A stretch of 16,565 nt of DNA from Spirochaetales bacterium (GCA_017475725.1 JAFVFA010000035.1:1-16565), one strand, 5' to 3'; shown: positions 7,575 to 15,172, counted from the stretch's first letter. The notes: a model not told the origin generated them from the sequence alone. A program made the numbers and translations.

Positions 7575-8534
7575 TCAAGCCTCGGTCTGGTTCCCGAACC
7601 TGATCTTCTTGTATTTCTCGATCTCGGATGGGCTTCCGTAGATGAAGTGCCCGTTCCCCAGGTCCACCATCTCAGGCTTCTCGACCGAGTAGTCATGCAC
7701 CTTGGCCGGGTCATAGACGAAGAGCTTCTTGGACTTCTCTATGATCGGATCCGGTACAGGGATGGCGCTTATCAGGCTCTTTGTGTACGGGTGCAGAGGA
7801 TATGCGAACAGCTCCTCCGTCTCTGCGATCTCCACGATCTTCCCCTTGTGGATGACCGCGATCCTGTCGGAGATGAACCTGACTATTGACAGGTCATGGG
7901 CAATGAACAGATAGCTCAGCCCCCTCTCCTTCTGGAACTTCTTCAGAAGGTTCAGAACCTGTGCGCGGATGGAGACGTCAAGGGCGCTTATGGGCTCGTC
8001 TGCAATGATGAACTCAGGCTCCATGACTATGGACCTTGCAAGGCCGACCCTCTGGCGCTGTCCTCCGGAGAACTCATGCGGATAGCGTGTCAGGTGCTCG
8101 GGAAGCAGACCGACCTCTCTGATGATGTTCTCCACCTTGCGGATCCTGTCCTTCTCGTCCTTGTACAGATGGAAGTTGTACAGGCCCTCCGAGATGATGT
8201 ACTCGATTGTGGCTCTCTCGTTCAGGGACGCAGCAGGGTCCTGGAAGATCATCTGTATCTTCCTGACGACCTCACGGTCATCCTTTCTGCTGAGTCTTCC
8301 GGAGATCTTCTTCCCCTTGTAGAGGATCTGTCCTGCGGAGCAGGGGTTGATCCTGACTATGGCTCTGCCTATTGTGGTCTTTCCGCTTCCGGACTCGCCG
8401 ACAAGGGAGAAGGTCTCTCCCTTGTAGATGTCAAAGCTGACGTTGTCCACAGCCTTGAATGACTGCTTTCTCTGTCTGAACACAACGTCAAGATTCTGGA
8501 CGGAAAGCACTACTTCTCTTTTGTTCTCTTCCAT
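7575..8534 (-). CDS. oppF: Oligopeptide ABC transporter ATP-binding protein, OppF/AmiF type
   Basis: A 319-residue ATPase with Walker A G-E-S-G-S-G-K-T (46-53), Q-loop Q98, signature F-S-G-G-Q-R-Q-R-V (155-163), Walker B ending D-E-P (179-181) with catalytic E180, and H-loop H213. It pairs with OppD and powers import through OppB/OppC. The C-terminal tail (L-F-V-Y-D-P ... H-D-Y-S-V-E-K-P then N-G-H-F) resembles AmiF of streptococci as I recall it. It replaces the cysteine-containing tail usual in OppF/DppF. The frame is open to a TTG at 8549, but AGGAGG at 8541-8546 sits six bases before the ATG at 8534, so that ATG is the start. Its ribosome site abuts the oppD stop codon. Confidence 0.93.
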   Translation of the reverse strand: MEENKREVVLSVQNLDVVFRQRKQSFKAVDNVSFDIYKGETFSLVGESGSGKTTIGRAIVRINPCSAGQILYKGKKISGRLSRKDDREVVRKIQMIFQDPAASLNERATIEYIISEGLYNFHLYKDEKDRIRKVENIIREVGLLPEHLTRYPHEFSGGQRQRVGLARSIVMEPEFIIADEPISALDVSIRAQVLNLLKKFQKERGLSYLFIAHDLSIVRFISDRIAVIHKGKIVEIAETEELFAYPLHPYTKSLISAIPVPDPIIEKSKKLFVYDPAKVHDYSVEKPEMVDLGNGHFIYGSPSEIEKYKKIRFGNQTEA

Positions 8535-8540
8535 GTCTTC

Positions 8541-8546
8541 CCTCCT
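8541..8546 (-). promoter_or_regulatory. Ribosome binding site that sets the oppF start
   Basis: AGGAGG on the minus strand, six bases before ATG 8534. The in-frame TTG at 8549 lies directly beside this site, so it cannot be the start. The site touches the oppD stop (8546-8548), so translation of the two genes is probably coupled. Confidence 0.8.
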
Positions 8547-10345
8547 CAACCTTCGACATTGACGTAGCTCTTGAGCATCTTCTCATGCAGATTCTGGATG
8601 ATCTTCGGAGGCTCAACCTTCGGGGCCCTCGGATCAAGCAGCCATGTCTTTGCCCAATGGTGCTCGTTGACCTGGATCATCGGCGGCTCCTTGACCCTGT
8701 CTATCGCCATTGCGTAGGCGTTTCTCGGGGCAAAGGCATCACCGACTATCTTGTTGTACAGACTCGGCGGCGTTCCGGGTATCGAGAACAGGTCGTCACC
8801 CTTCTCGGCAAGCTGCGTCAGGGAGCTCAGCAGAGCCCACGTGTACGGATGCTTCGGATCGTAGAAGATGTCCTCAACAGTACCGAGCTCAACGATCTGT
8901 CCGCCGTAGAGCACGGCAACACGTTCGGCGACGTTCGCAACAACACCCAGGTCGTGGGTGATGTAGACTGTGGTGTAGCCGAGCTGGTGCTGGAGGTCCT
9001 TGATCAGTCTGATGATCTGGGCCTGGATTGTGACGTCCAGAGCCGTTGTGGGCTCATCGCAGATCAGGATCTTCGGCTGGCATGAAAGGGCTATGGCAAT
9101 GACGATCCTCTGTCTCATTCCGCCTGAATACTGGAACGGATAGTCATCGAACCTCTTCTCCGGCTCGGGGATTCCGACCTTGGCCATGATGTCCAGGGTC
9201 CTTGTCTTGGCTTCCTCCTGCGAGCACTTCTGGTGCTTCATGATGACGGTGGAGATCTGCTTTCCGATTGTGAGAACCGGGTTCAGGCTTGTCATCGGGT
9301 CCTGGAAGACGGTCGCGATCCTGCAGCCTCTGATCTGCTGCCAGTCCTTTGTGTACTTGACCTTTGCACAGTCTATTATCGCATAGCCGTTGAGGGTCTT
9401 TGTGGCCTCGTCATAGCTTCTGAAGTCAACACGGAAGGTGCAGACCTCGAAGATGCGGTTGCGGACCTCCTTGTTGTCAAGGTCCTCTCCGATACTCATA
9501 GCAAGCTTGAAGGCCTTCTTGAGCTTTCTGGTGAATACTATCTGGCTCTTTCTGGGGTAACGCCCTATCGAGAGCAGGATCTCATAGGCGATGATCCTGT
9601 TCCTCTCTATGACCTTGTCGCTCAGCCCCAACGGGTTGTTCTGGTTGTCGATGGTCTCGAGCTTCTTCTCCCTTCTCTCCTGCAGGGCAGCTATGTCCCT
9701 GGCGTCCGCAGCCATGACCTCGCGGTTGCCGTTGTAGTCGGAGGCTCTTCTGGAGATGAGGTCCGCCCTCTCCTTCCTGATTGCCTTTATCTGCTCCTTC
9801 CAGGCCTTGATCTTGGCGTTGATATACTCGATCTCCTTGGCGTCCTGAGGATTCCTTCTGTCCAGGGTCACAACATAGTTGGTCCTGTCGATGATGTCAT
9901 TCTCCAGTGCGTTGATCCTTGAGGTGTAGTCGGTCTCCTCCTGTGGGGTCAGGCTCTTCTTGTGCTTGATGTCGAGCTTCTTCTGCTCGATGGCGACATA
10001 CTCCTTGGCTCCTCTCTCAAGGACGGAGTACTCGTTGAGGGTCTTGATCATCCTGTCAAGGAAGGCCTGTCTCCTCGAATCCACGACAACTGTGGTCTTG
10101 GAGAGCTCGTCATCGGAGAAGATGACTGAACCGTTGCTGATGAAGCCGTTGGAGTCCAGCATTCCCGCGAACGTCTTGGTCAGAACGGACTTTCCGGAGC
10201 CGGACTCTCCGACTATGGCCAGCGACTCGTTCTCATAGACATCCAGGGAGACATGCCTGATTGCGGTGAGGATCCTTCCTCTTACGTTGAACTTGACATC
10301 CACATCCTTCAGTGAAAGGAGGACTTTCTTCTCTTTGTTTTCCAT
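8546..10345 (-). CDS. oppD: Oligopeptide ABC transporter ATP-binding protein, OppD/AmiE type, with large insert
   Basis: The ATPase core is complete: Walker A G-E-S-G-S-G-K-S (46-53), Q-loop Q348 in F-Q-D-P-M-T-S-L-N-P, signature Y-S-G-G-M-R-Q-R (406-413), Walker B ending D-E-P (430-432) and H-loop H464. At 599 residues it is about 250 longer than the usual 330-355. The extra part (about 83-331) lies between Walker A and the Q-loop, is rich in Lys, Arg, Glu and Asp, and looks helical, partly coiled-coil. The C-terminus keeps the frame of the OppD iron-sulfur motif (G-x-A-F-A-P-R ... A-K-T-W-L-L-D-P-R-A-P). The four cysteine positions now hold D536, N542, D549 and T567, as in AmiE. AGGAGG at 10351-10356 is five bases from the ATG. 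It should act with OppF as the asymmetric ATPase pair. Confidence 0.92.
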   Translation of the reverse strand: MENKEKKVLLSLKDVDVKFNVRGRILTAIRHVSLDVYENESLAIVGESGSGKSVLTKTFAGMLDSNGFISNGSVIFSDDELSKTTVVVDSRRQAFLDRMIKTLNEYSVLERGAKEYVAIEQKKLDIKHKKSLTPQEETDYTSRINALENDIIDRTNYVVTLDRRNPQDAKEIEYINAKIKAWKEQIKAIRKERADLISRRASDYNGNREVMAADARDIAALQERREKKLETIDNQNNPLGLSDKVIERNRIIAYEILLSIGRYPRKSQIVFTRKLKKAFKLAMSIGEDLDNKEVRNRIFEVCTFRVDFRSYDEATKTLNGYAIIDCAKVKYTKDWQQIRGCRIATVFQDPMTSLNPVLTIGKQISTVIMKHQKCSQEEAKTRTLDIMAKVGIPEPEKRFDDYPFQYSGGMRQRIVIAIALSCQPKILICDEPTTALDVTIQAQIIRLIKDLQHQLGYTTVYITHDLGVVANVAERVAVLYGGQIVELGTVEDIFYDPKHPYTWALLSSLTQLAEKGDDLFSIPGTPPSLYNKIVGDAFAPRNAYAMAIDRVKEPPMIQVNEHHWAKTWLLDPRAPKVEPPKIIQNLHEKMLKSYVNVEG

Positions 10346-10357
10346 GCTCTCCTCCTC

Positions 10358-11311
10358 TTACATGTGGGTCCTTGGATCGGTGGCGTCAGCCAGGTTCTGT
10401 CCAAGGACATAAAGGATGATGGTCAGCAGCGCCGCTATGGCAACCGGTGGCCAGAATGCCCACGGGTATGTGCGGAATGCCGCCTGACCCTCCTGGATCA
10501 TTCTTCCGAGTGACGGGACGGAAGCGGAGAGACCGATTCCGATGTATGACAGGAAGACCTCCATGGAGATGTAGGACGGGAGCTCAGTCGCAAGCAGCGT
10601 CACTATGACCGATGTAAGGAACGGCAGGATGTTCTTGGAGATGATCCTGGGGATCGGGGTTCCGAGACATCTTGAGGCCAGGGAGTACTCGCGGTCACGG
10701 ATTATCATGACCTGGGTCCTGAAGAAGTAGGAGATCCCCAGCCATCCCGTGATGGTCAGTGCGAACACGAAGCTCCAGAAGCCGGAGCCGATGATGTAGA
10801 CCAGAACGGATATCAGCAGGATGTACGGGACGTTGGCTATGATGCTGTAGACCACAAGCATGAACTTGTCCACGGTCTTGGAGTAGCCCCACACAGCACC
10901 CATGATGATACCTATGCTCATGTTGATTGCCGCACAGATTGTGGCAAGCAGAAGTGATGTCCTTGCAGATGCCCAGATTTCGTAGAAGATGGAGTTTCCG
11001 AGCTGTCCGCTTCCTAGGATCCACTTGAACGAGAATCCTCCGGTCAGCCTCATGGCCTGGACGGGACTCTGGTTGTACATGTTGGCGTTGGTCACGTTCT
11101 CATATGGGTCGTACTTGCAGAAAAGCGGGATCAGGAAGCTGCAGAGAATCAGCATGACCAGAAGCCCTATGACGAACCAGTTGGCCTTCTTCCTGAAGAA
11201 AACCCTGAAAACGGATCTCCAGTATGAGTATCTCGGAGCTATGATCTTCTCCGATTCTATTGAGTCGTTGCTCACAAAGGTAAATAGATCTTCTTCTCTC
11301 ATTACAGCCAT
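10358..11311 (-). CDS. oppC: Oligopeptide ABC transporter permease, OppC/AmiD type
   Basis: A 317-residue inner-membrane permease: a cytoplasmic N-tail containing A-P-R-Y-S-Y-W (25-31), a first helix at about 45-63, a short external loop, then five helices to residue 305. The BPD_transp_1 coupling loop ('EAA' loop) is Y-S-L-A-S-R-C-L-G-T-P (209-219), with the helix that contacts the ATPases continuing to about 230. The ending G-Q-N-L-A-D-A-T-D-P-R is typical of the family and close to AmiD. I chose ATG 11311 because GGAGGT at 11320-11325 is eight bases upstream. The ATG at 11317 overlaps the oppB stop (ATGA) but sits only two bases from that site. It forms the pore with OppB. Confidence 0.93.
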   Translation of the reverse strand: MAVMREEDLFTFVSNDSIESEKIIAPRYSYWRSVFRVFFRKKANWFVIGLLVMLILCSFLIPLFCKYDPYENVTNANMYNQSPVQAMRLTGGFSFKWILGSGQLGNSIFYEIWASARTSLLLATICAAINMSIGIIMGAVWGYSKTVDKFMLVVYSIIANVPYILLISVLVYIIGSGFWSFVFALTITGWLGISYFFRTQVMIIRDREYSLASRCLGTPIPRIISKNILPFLTSVIVTLLATELPSYISMEVFLSYIGIGLSASVPSLGRMIQEGQAAFRTYPWAFWPPVAIAALLTIILYVLGQNLADATDPRTHM

Positions 11312-11313
11312 GA

Positions 11314-12897
11314 TCATCTACCTCCTTTGGATTCGAATGAGATTCTCGGATCGAACTTCGCCATCAGGATGTCTCCAAGGATGAGAGAGATCAGAGAAAG
11401 TGTCGTGTAGAACACGGTACAGGCAATGATTATGCCGTTGTCGTGTCCGTTGATTGCCTTTGTAAGCAAGCTGCCGACACCAGGGACCGAGTAGACGGAC
11501 TCCGTGATGATGGCTCCTGTAAGGCAGAACAGGATGTTTCCGGGAATGCCGTGGATGATCGGGATCATGGCATTCTTGGATATGTGGGTCGAGTAGATCT
11601 CGTGCTCAGAAAGACCCTCGGCCCTTGCGAACTTGACGTAGTCGCTGTTCATCTGGTCGATCATGTAGCGGCGCATCCACTTCATCGTTCCGCCTATTGC
11701 AGGCAGGGCAAGGGAGATGGTCGGCAGGATGTAGGCCAGGATCTGGACCTGGGCGTTTGCGAACTTGTACGGAAGTCCGAAGACGCTGGTTCCGATCGCG
11801 GCGAACATGAAGATGTAGGCCAGTGACGGGACGCTCATGATGAAGATGATGTACCACATTCCAAGGGTGTCGATCCAGGTGTCCTTCTTGCGCGCCATGA
11901 GGATACCGAGCGGAAGACCGATTATGTACTGGATTACCGTGGCTATCAGGCCGATCACGAACGAGTTGCCGATCATGCTCAGACCGGTTCTTCTGTATGT
12001 TGCGTTGGTGTACTTGTCCGGGAACTGTGCCTTCTGGGCATCTGTGAGCTCTCCGGTGTTGTATGTCAGGCTGTGGAAGTTGGCCGCGGTGTCCGCCCAG
12101 ATGTCAGAGCCCACCTGTGCAGGATACTGCTGCCTCTTGGTCTTGAGGTCACCCTGGGAATCCGTGATGACGCTGGAGATCTCCTGGCCTCTGTATCTTG
12201 TGAATGAGACTCCCAGGTTCATGTGGATCCAGTTCTGGTGGATCCATGGGAAATGCGAGTCGAAGTAGATCAGGTACTTGTGTGTGGTTCCGCTTCCGAC
12301 AACAGCGAAGAGTCCGTACGGATCCTTCTCTATGCGGATGTATCTGTCGGTCAGGGCCTCGTCCTTGACGTCCTTTGTGGTCTCGACCTTGAAGAAGCCC
12401 TTGACGTAGTCCCAGAGTCTGGAGATCATCATCTTCTCCCTGACTGCTAGAAGGTAGCCCGTTCCACCCGGCTTCAGCTGCTTGGCACCTGTGGTGTATC
12501 TGATCGGGTCAAGGCGGACTATGGAGTATCCCTTCTCCTCATAGGTCCGGATGAACTCCTGGACTGTCGGGTTCTGAAGATAGTCGTCCCCCACCTTCTG
12601 GATGAGGTTCTTGGCGTCCACATATTCATCTGAGGAGTCGAAGTCCTCACCATAGACGGCAAGCCATCTGTTCTTGTTGTAGTTGGTGAAGTTCTCGAAC
12701 TCAAGATACCCGTACTTCTGGTACTGGGTGTATTCGTAGAGTATTCGGTCGTTGTTGCTTCTCTTGTTCCACACGTCATCGGTCTGGAAGATGACGCTTC
12801 TGTCCGTAAGCGAATAGACAAGAAGCATTACCAGCCATGTGACTACGAGGAGCGAGAGAATTGAGAAGAATATACGTTTCCAGATGTATTTTCCCAT
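11314..12897 (-). CDS. oppB: Oligopeptide ABC transporter permease, OppB/AmiC type, with large external domain
   Basis: This 527-residue permease is about 200 residues longer than classical OppB (near 306), as is AmiC of streptococci (near 500). One helix at about 9-30 is followed by a polar domain of about 270 residues (31-305). That domain contains H-K-Y-L-I-Y-F-D-S-H-F-P-W-I-H-Q-N-W (206-223), a block I recall from AmiC. Five further helices follow (from about 307), with the coupling loop around residues 424-446 (A-R-A-E-G-L-S-E-H-E-I). The extra domain should be periplasmic and could contact the binding protein. The start has a poor ribosome site: GGAG is about 14 bases upstream. It follows oppA after 139 bases that include a terminator-like hairpin. 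Confidence 0.92.
   Translation of the reverse strand: MGKYIWKRIFFSILSLLVVTWLVMLLVYSLTDRSVIFQTDDVWNKRSNNDRILYEYTQYQKYGYLEFENFTNYNKNRWLAVYGEDFDSSDEYVDAKNLIQKVGDDYLQNPTVQEFIRTYEEKGYSIVRLDPIRYTTGAKQLKPGGTGYLLAVREKMMISRLWDYVKGFFKVETTKDVKDEALTDRYIRIEKDPYGLFAVVGSGTTHKYLIYFDSHFPWIHQNWIHMNLGVSFTRYRGQEISSVITDSQGDLKTKRQQYPAQVGSDIWADTAANFHSLTYNTGELTDAQKAQFPDKYTNATYRRTGLSMIGNSFVIGLIATVIQYIIGLPLGILMARKKDTWIDTLGMWYIIFIMSVPSLAYIFMFAAIGTSVFGLPYKFANAQVQILAYILPTISLALPAIGGTMKWMRRYMIDQMNSDYVKFARAEGLSEHEIYSTHISKNAMIPIIHGIPGNILFCLTGAIITESVYSVPGVGSLLTKAINGHDNGIIIACTVFYTTLSLISLILGDILMAKFDPRISFESKGGR
11320..11325 (-). promoter_or_regulatory. Ribosome binding site that sets the oppC start
   Basis: GGAGGT on the minus strand lies within the last codons of oppB. 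The spacing is eight bases to ATG 11311 and only two bases to ATG 11317, which favours 11311. Confidence 0.7.
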
Positions 12898-12958
12898 GCG
12901 CGCTCACTGTTCTCCTTTTCGGATTAAGGCCCAAAATGCCTTCATTGGACCTTCATTC

Positions 12959-13004
12959 AAAAAACAGAGTATGGGAGGACACCATGGTGATGTCCTCCCA
13001 TCTG
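12959..13004 (-). terminator. Intrinsic terminator or attenuator between oppA and oppB
   Basis: Read on the minus strand, an 11-bp perfect stem (arms 12991-13001 and 12971-12981, GGGAGGACA-rich) with a 9-base loop is followed, after a short spacer, by six Ts (12964-12959). It begins 33 bases after the oppA stop. Its position inside an operon suggests partial termination, giving more binding protein than permease and protecting the oppA mRNA 3' end. Confidence 0.85.
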
Positions 13005-13036
13005 TTTGACGATTAAGTCGGTTTCTCTAACTTCGA

Positions 13037-15160
13037 TCAGAACAGACCAATGACCTTTGTCATGTAACCTGCACCGTTTCCGCGGAAGGTGTCGAGGTAT
13101 GTGCAAGGATCTCCGAAGTCCGGGCCCCAACCGCTGCCGTAGAACATGTCGAACAGACCGGCCTCTCCGTTTGAAGCTCTGTATCCGCAAGCATAGAAGT
13201 CAGCGGATGTTGTGGCCTCGATCAGGTTGACCTGAACGTTCTCAGCACCGAGGACGCCCTCGATTGACTGCTTGTAGGCCTGTGCTTGAGCAACCTGTGT
13301 TGCAGATGCGCTGTAGTAGACGACATCGATGTTGATCGGGTAGCTGACGCTGTTTCCGAGCTCAGCCTTTGCAGCCTCGAGATGCTTCTTTGCATCTTCC
13401 GGATGATACCATCCATCGATTCCGTCAGCGACCTGGACCGGGCAGCCGAGCTGGTCGACGAAGTACTGGACGATCTCGCCGTACATTGTTCCGGCGACGA
13501 ATGTCTTGCCCTGGAATGTGACATCCTCAGAGAGCTGGACGAACTCCGGATGAGTGTACATGTTTCTGAGGTTTGTCGTTGCGAGGTCAGCACCACGGGA
13601 GACAGCATTGTATGTTGCCTTGTCGAATGCGAACTGGACAGCCTTTCTGAAGTTCTTGTTCATGAGAGCTGTGTGGGTGTCGATCTTCTGAGCCTCAGTC
13701 TGCTGGGATGCGCAGGCGCCGGAAGCGAGAGCGTATGTTCCTCTGTTGAGGTTGAGACCGCCGAAGTATGTCGTTGATGTCGTATCTGAGATGTAGTGGT
13801 ACTTGTCGAAGTTTCCGTCAGCCTTTGCCCACTCGAGTGTGCCGGAAGCTGATGTGAGACCGCAACCTGCGTAGACACCGTCACAGACATCCTTGTAGAA
13901 CTGAGCCATGTTCTCGCCGTTGTCGTAGATCCATGTGATGGAATCGATCTTCTGGGACTCTGGATCATAGTAGTTAGGATTCTTGACGACCTTGATGATT
14001 GATGCATCGTTGAGCTGCTGGAGCAGGAAGGCACCGTTGTAGACCTGTGAAGAGACGTCTGTGGCCTTTCCATAGGTGTATGCGTTGGTGTCGGCGTATG
14101 CTGCTGCATACTCCTCGATTCCGAAGACTCCGCCGTGTGCAAGATAGAAGCTCTCGCAGATAGGAGCGAAGCAGCTGTATGTGAGCATTGTCATGAAGTA
14201 GCTGGCTGGGAACTCGAGAGTGATCTGGAGTGTGTAGTCGTCAACGGCCTTGTATCCGACTGCATCCCACTTGCCGCCGTTGTAGAGGTAGTCGGAAACG
14301 CCTGTGATGACGCCTTCGACGAGCCACTCAAGTCCGGCCTGGGCATCCAGCATGTGGTGGAAACCAGCCTCGAAGTCCTTTGCTGTGACCTCTGCGTAGA
14401 CAGCGCCTTCTGATGTTGACCATGTTGCACCCTTTCTGATGTTGAAGGTGTAGACGAGGCCGTCATCGGAGACTGACCAGGACTCTGCAAGAGCCGGGAT
14501 CATCTGTCCGAGGTTGTTGTACTGGACCAGGTTGTCTGTGCAGTTGACAAGGATCTCTGTGTCTGACTGGCTTGATGTGTTGAGTGTATCAAGTGTGACA
14601 GGAGCTGTTGAGAAGGTTGTCTTGTAGTCTCTGTTGATGCTGTGACCCTTGGAGATGAGGTAAGCCTCAGGATCATATGTGCCCTCGCCCTTGACGGCTG
14701 CGGCCCACTGCTCAAGGAGCTCGTCTCTCTCTGCCGGTGTAAGGAAAGAATCACCAGAGATGATTGTTCCCTTCCATCTGTCGTCATCGTTACCCCACTG
14801 GACATAAGGAACAGTTCTTGGAGCAATCCTTGAGATTGTGTAGGCACCGTTCTGTGTTGTTGTCGGGATCATGACAGCAGAATCGAGAAGATAAGCCTCA
14901 GCTCTTGCGTAGATGACGAATCTCTCTGAATCTGATGCAGCAGCCTTTGCCTCATCGAGGAGAGCCTCGTAGTCGCCGAGAACTGCAGCGTAGATCTCTT
15001 CATCATCGCCACGGACATATGTGCTTGGCTTTGCGGCAACAGCCTGAGTTGCCTCAGTTGTTGTGGTGGTTGGTGCAGGTGTTGACTCAGCGGCGCCGGA
15101 AGCGAACACTGATGTCAGGGCAACAGCAAGAACCAACATGATAACTGTCAGTTTTTTCAT
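13037..15160 (-). CDS. oppA: Oligopeptide-binding protein, OppA/AmiA type (SBP_bac_5), apparently circularly permuted
   Basis: A 707-residue cluster C solute-binding protein. The type I signal peptide ends V-F-A|S-G-A-A-E-S (cut near 20), with no lipobox Cys, so the protein should be free in the periplasm. A Thr/Ala-rich linker spans 27-44. Residues 53-155 (Y-E-A-L-L-D-E-A ... R-A-E-A-Y-L-L-D-S ... S-R-I-A-P-R-T ... T-P-A-E-R) match what is normally the C-terminal end of AmiA/OppA proteins. The usual N-to-C order then runs from about 176 (A-P-V-T-L-D-T-L at 186-193; A-L-A-E-S-W-S-V at 223-230) to G-S-G-W-G-P-D-F-G-D-P-C-T-Y-L-D (675-690). The protein ends at 707, where that block should follow. 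It delivers peptides to OppB/OppC. GGAGG at 15168-15172 is seven bases from the ATG. Confidence 0.92.
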   Translation of the reverse strand: MKKLTVIMLVLAVALTSVFASGAAESTPAPTTTTTEATQAVAAKPSTYVRGDDEEIYAAVLGDYEALLDEAKAAASDSERFVIYARAEAYLLDSAVMIPTTTQNGAYTISRIAPRTVPYVQWGNDDDRWKGTIISGDSFLTPAERDELLEQWAAAVKGEGTYDPEAYLISKGHSINRDYKTTFSTAPVTLDTLNTSSQSDTEILVNCTDNLVQYNNLGQMIPALAESWSVSDDGLVYTFNIRKGATWSTSEGAVYAEVTAKDFEAGFHHMLDAQAGLEWLVEGVITGVSDYLYNGGKWDAVGYKAVDDYTLQITLEFPASYFMTMLTYSCFAPICESFYLAHGGVFGIEEYAAAYADTNAYTYGKATDVSSQVYNGAFLLQQLNDASIIKVVKNPNYYDPESQKIDSITWIYDNGENMAQFYKDVCDGVYAGCGLTSASGTLEWAKADGNFDKYHYISDTTSTTYFGGLNLNRGTYALASGACASQQTEAQKIDTHTALMNKNFRKAVQFAFDKATYNAVSRGADLATTNLRNMYTHPEFVQLSEDVTFQGKTFVAGTMYGEIVQYFVDQLGCPVQVADGIDGWYHPEDAKKHLEAAKAELGNSVSYPINIDVVYYSASATQVAQAQAYKQSIEGVLGAENVQVNLIEATTSADFYACGYRASNGEAGLFDMFYGSGWGPDFGDPCTYLDTFRGNGAGYMTKVIGLF

Positions 15161-15167
15161 CTTTTTT

Positions 15168-15172
15168 CCTCC
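15168..15172 (-). promoter_or_regulatory. Strong oppA ribosome binding site
   Basis: GGAGG with a seven-base A-rich spacer before ATG 15160, fitting a highly translated binding protein. Confidence 0.75.

Noticed and set aside
7392..9922. Long open frames on the plus strand (for example 7896-8462 and 9233-9922) opposite the opp ATPase genes
   Set aside because: They lie wholly antisense to genes with complete ATPase motifs, lack ribosome sites and show no family features; codon bias of the real genes leaves the opposite frames open.
12957..13190. Possible frameshifted remnant of the normal OppA C-terminus after the stop codon
   Set aside because: The frame here is rich in Arg/His, has no resemblance to the expected C-terminal block, and runs through the terminator hairpin. 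The true block is already present at the N-terminus.
13222..14847. Ser/Thr/Arg-rich minus-strand frames within oppA (13222-13608, 13660-14142, 14500-14847)
   Set aside because: They are shifted frames of the oppA coding strand with low-complexity composition; the oppA frame is uninterrupted.
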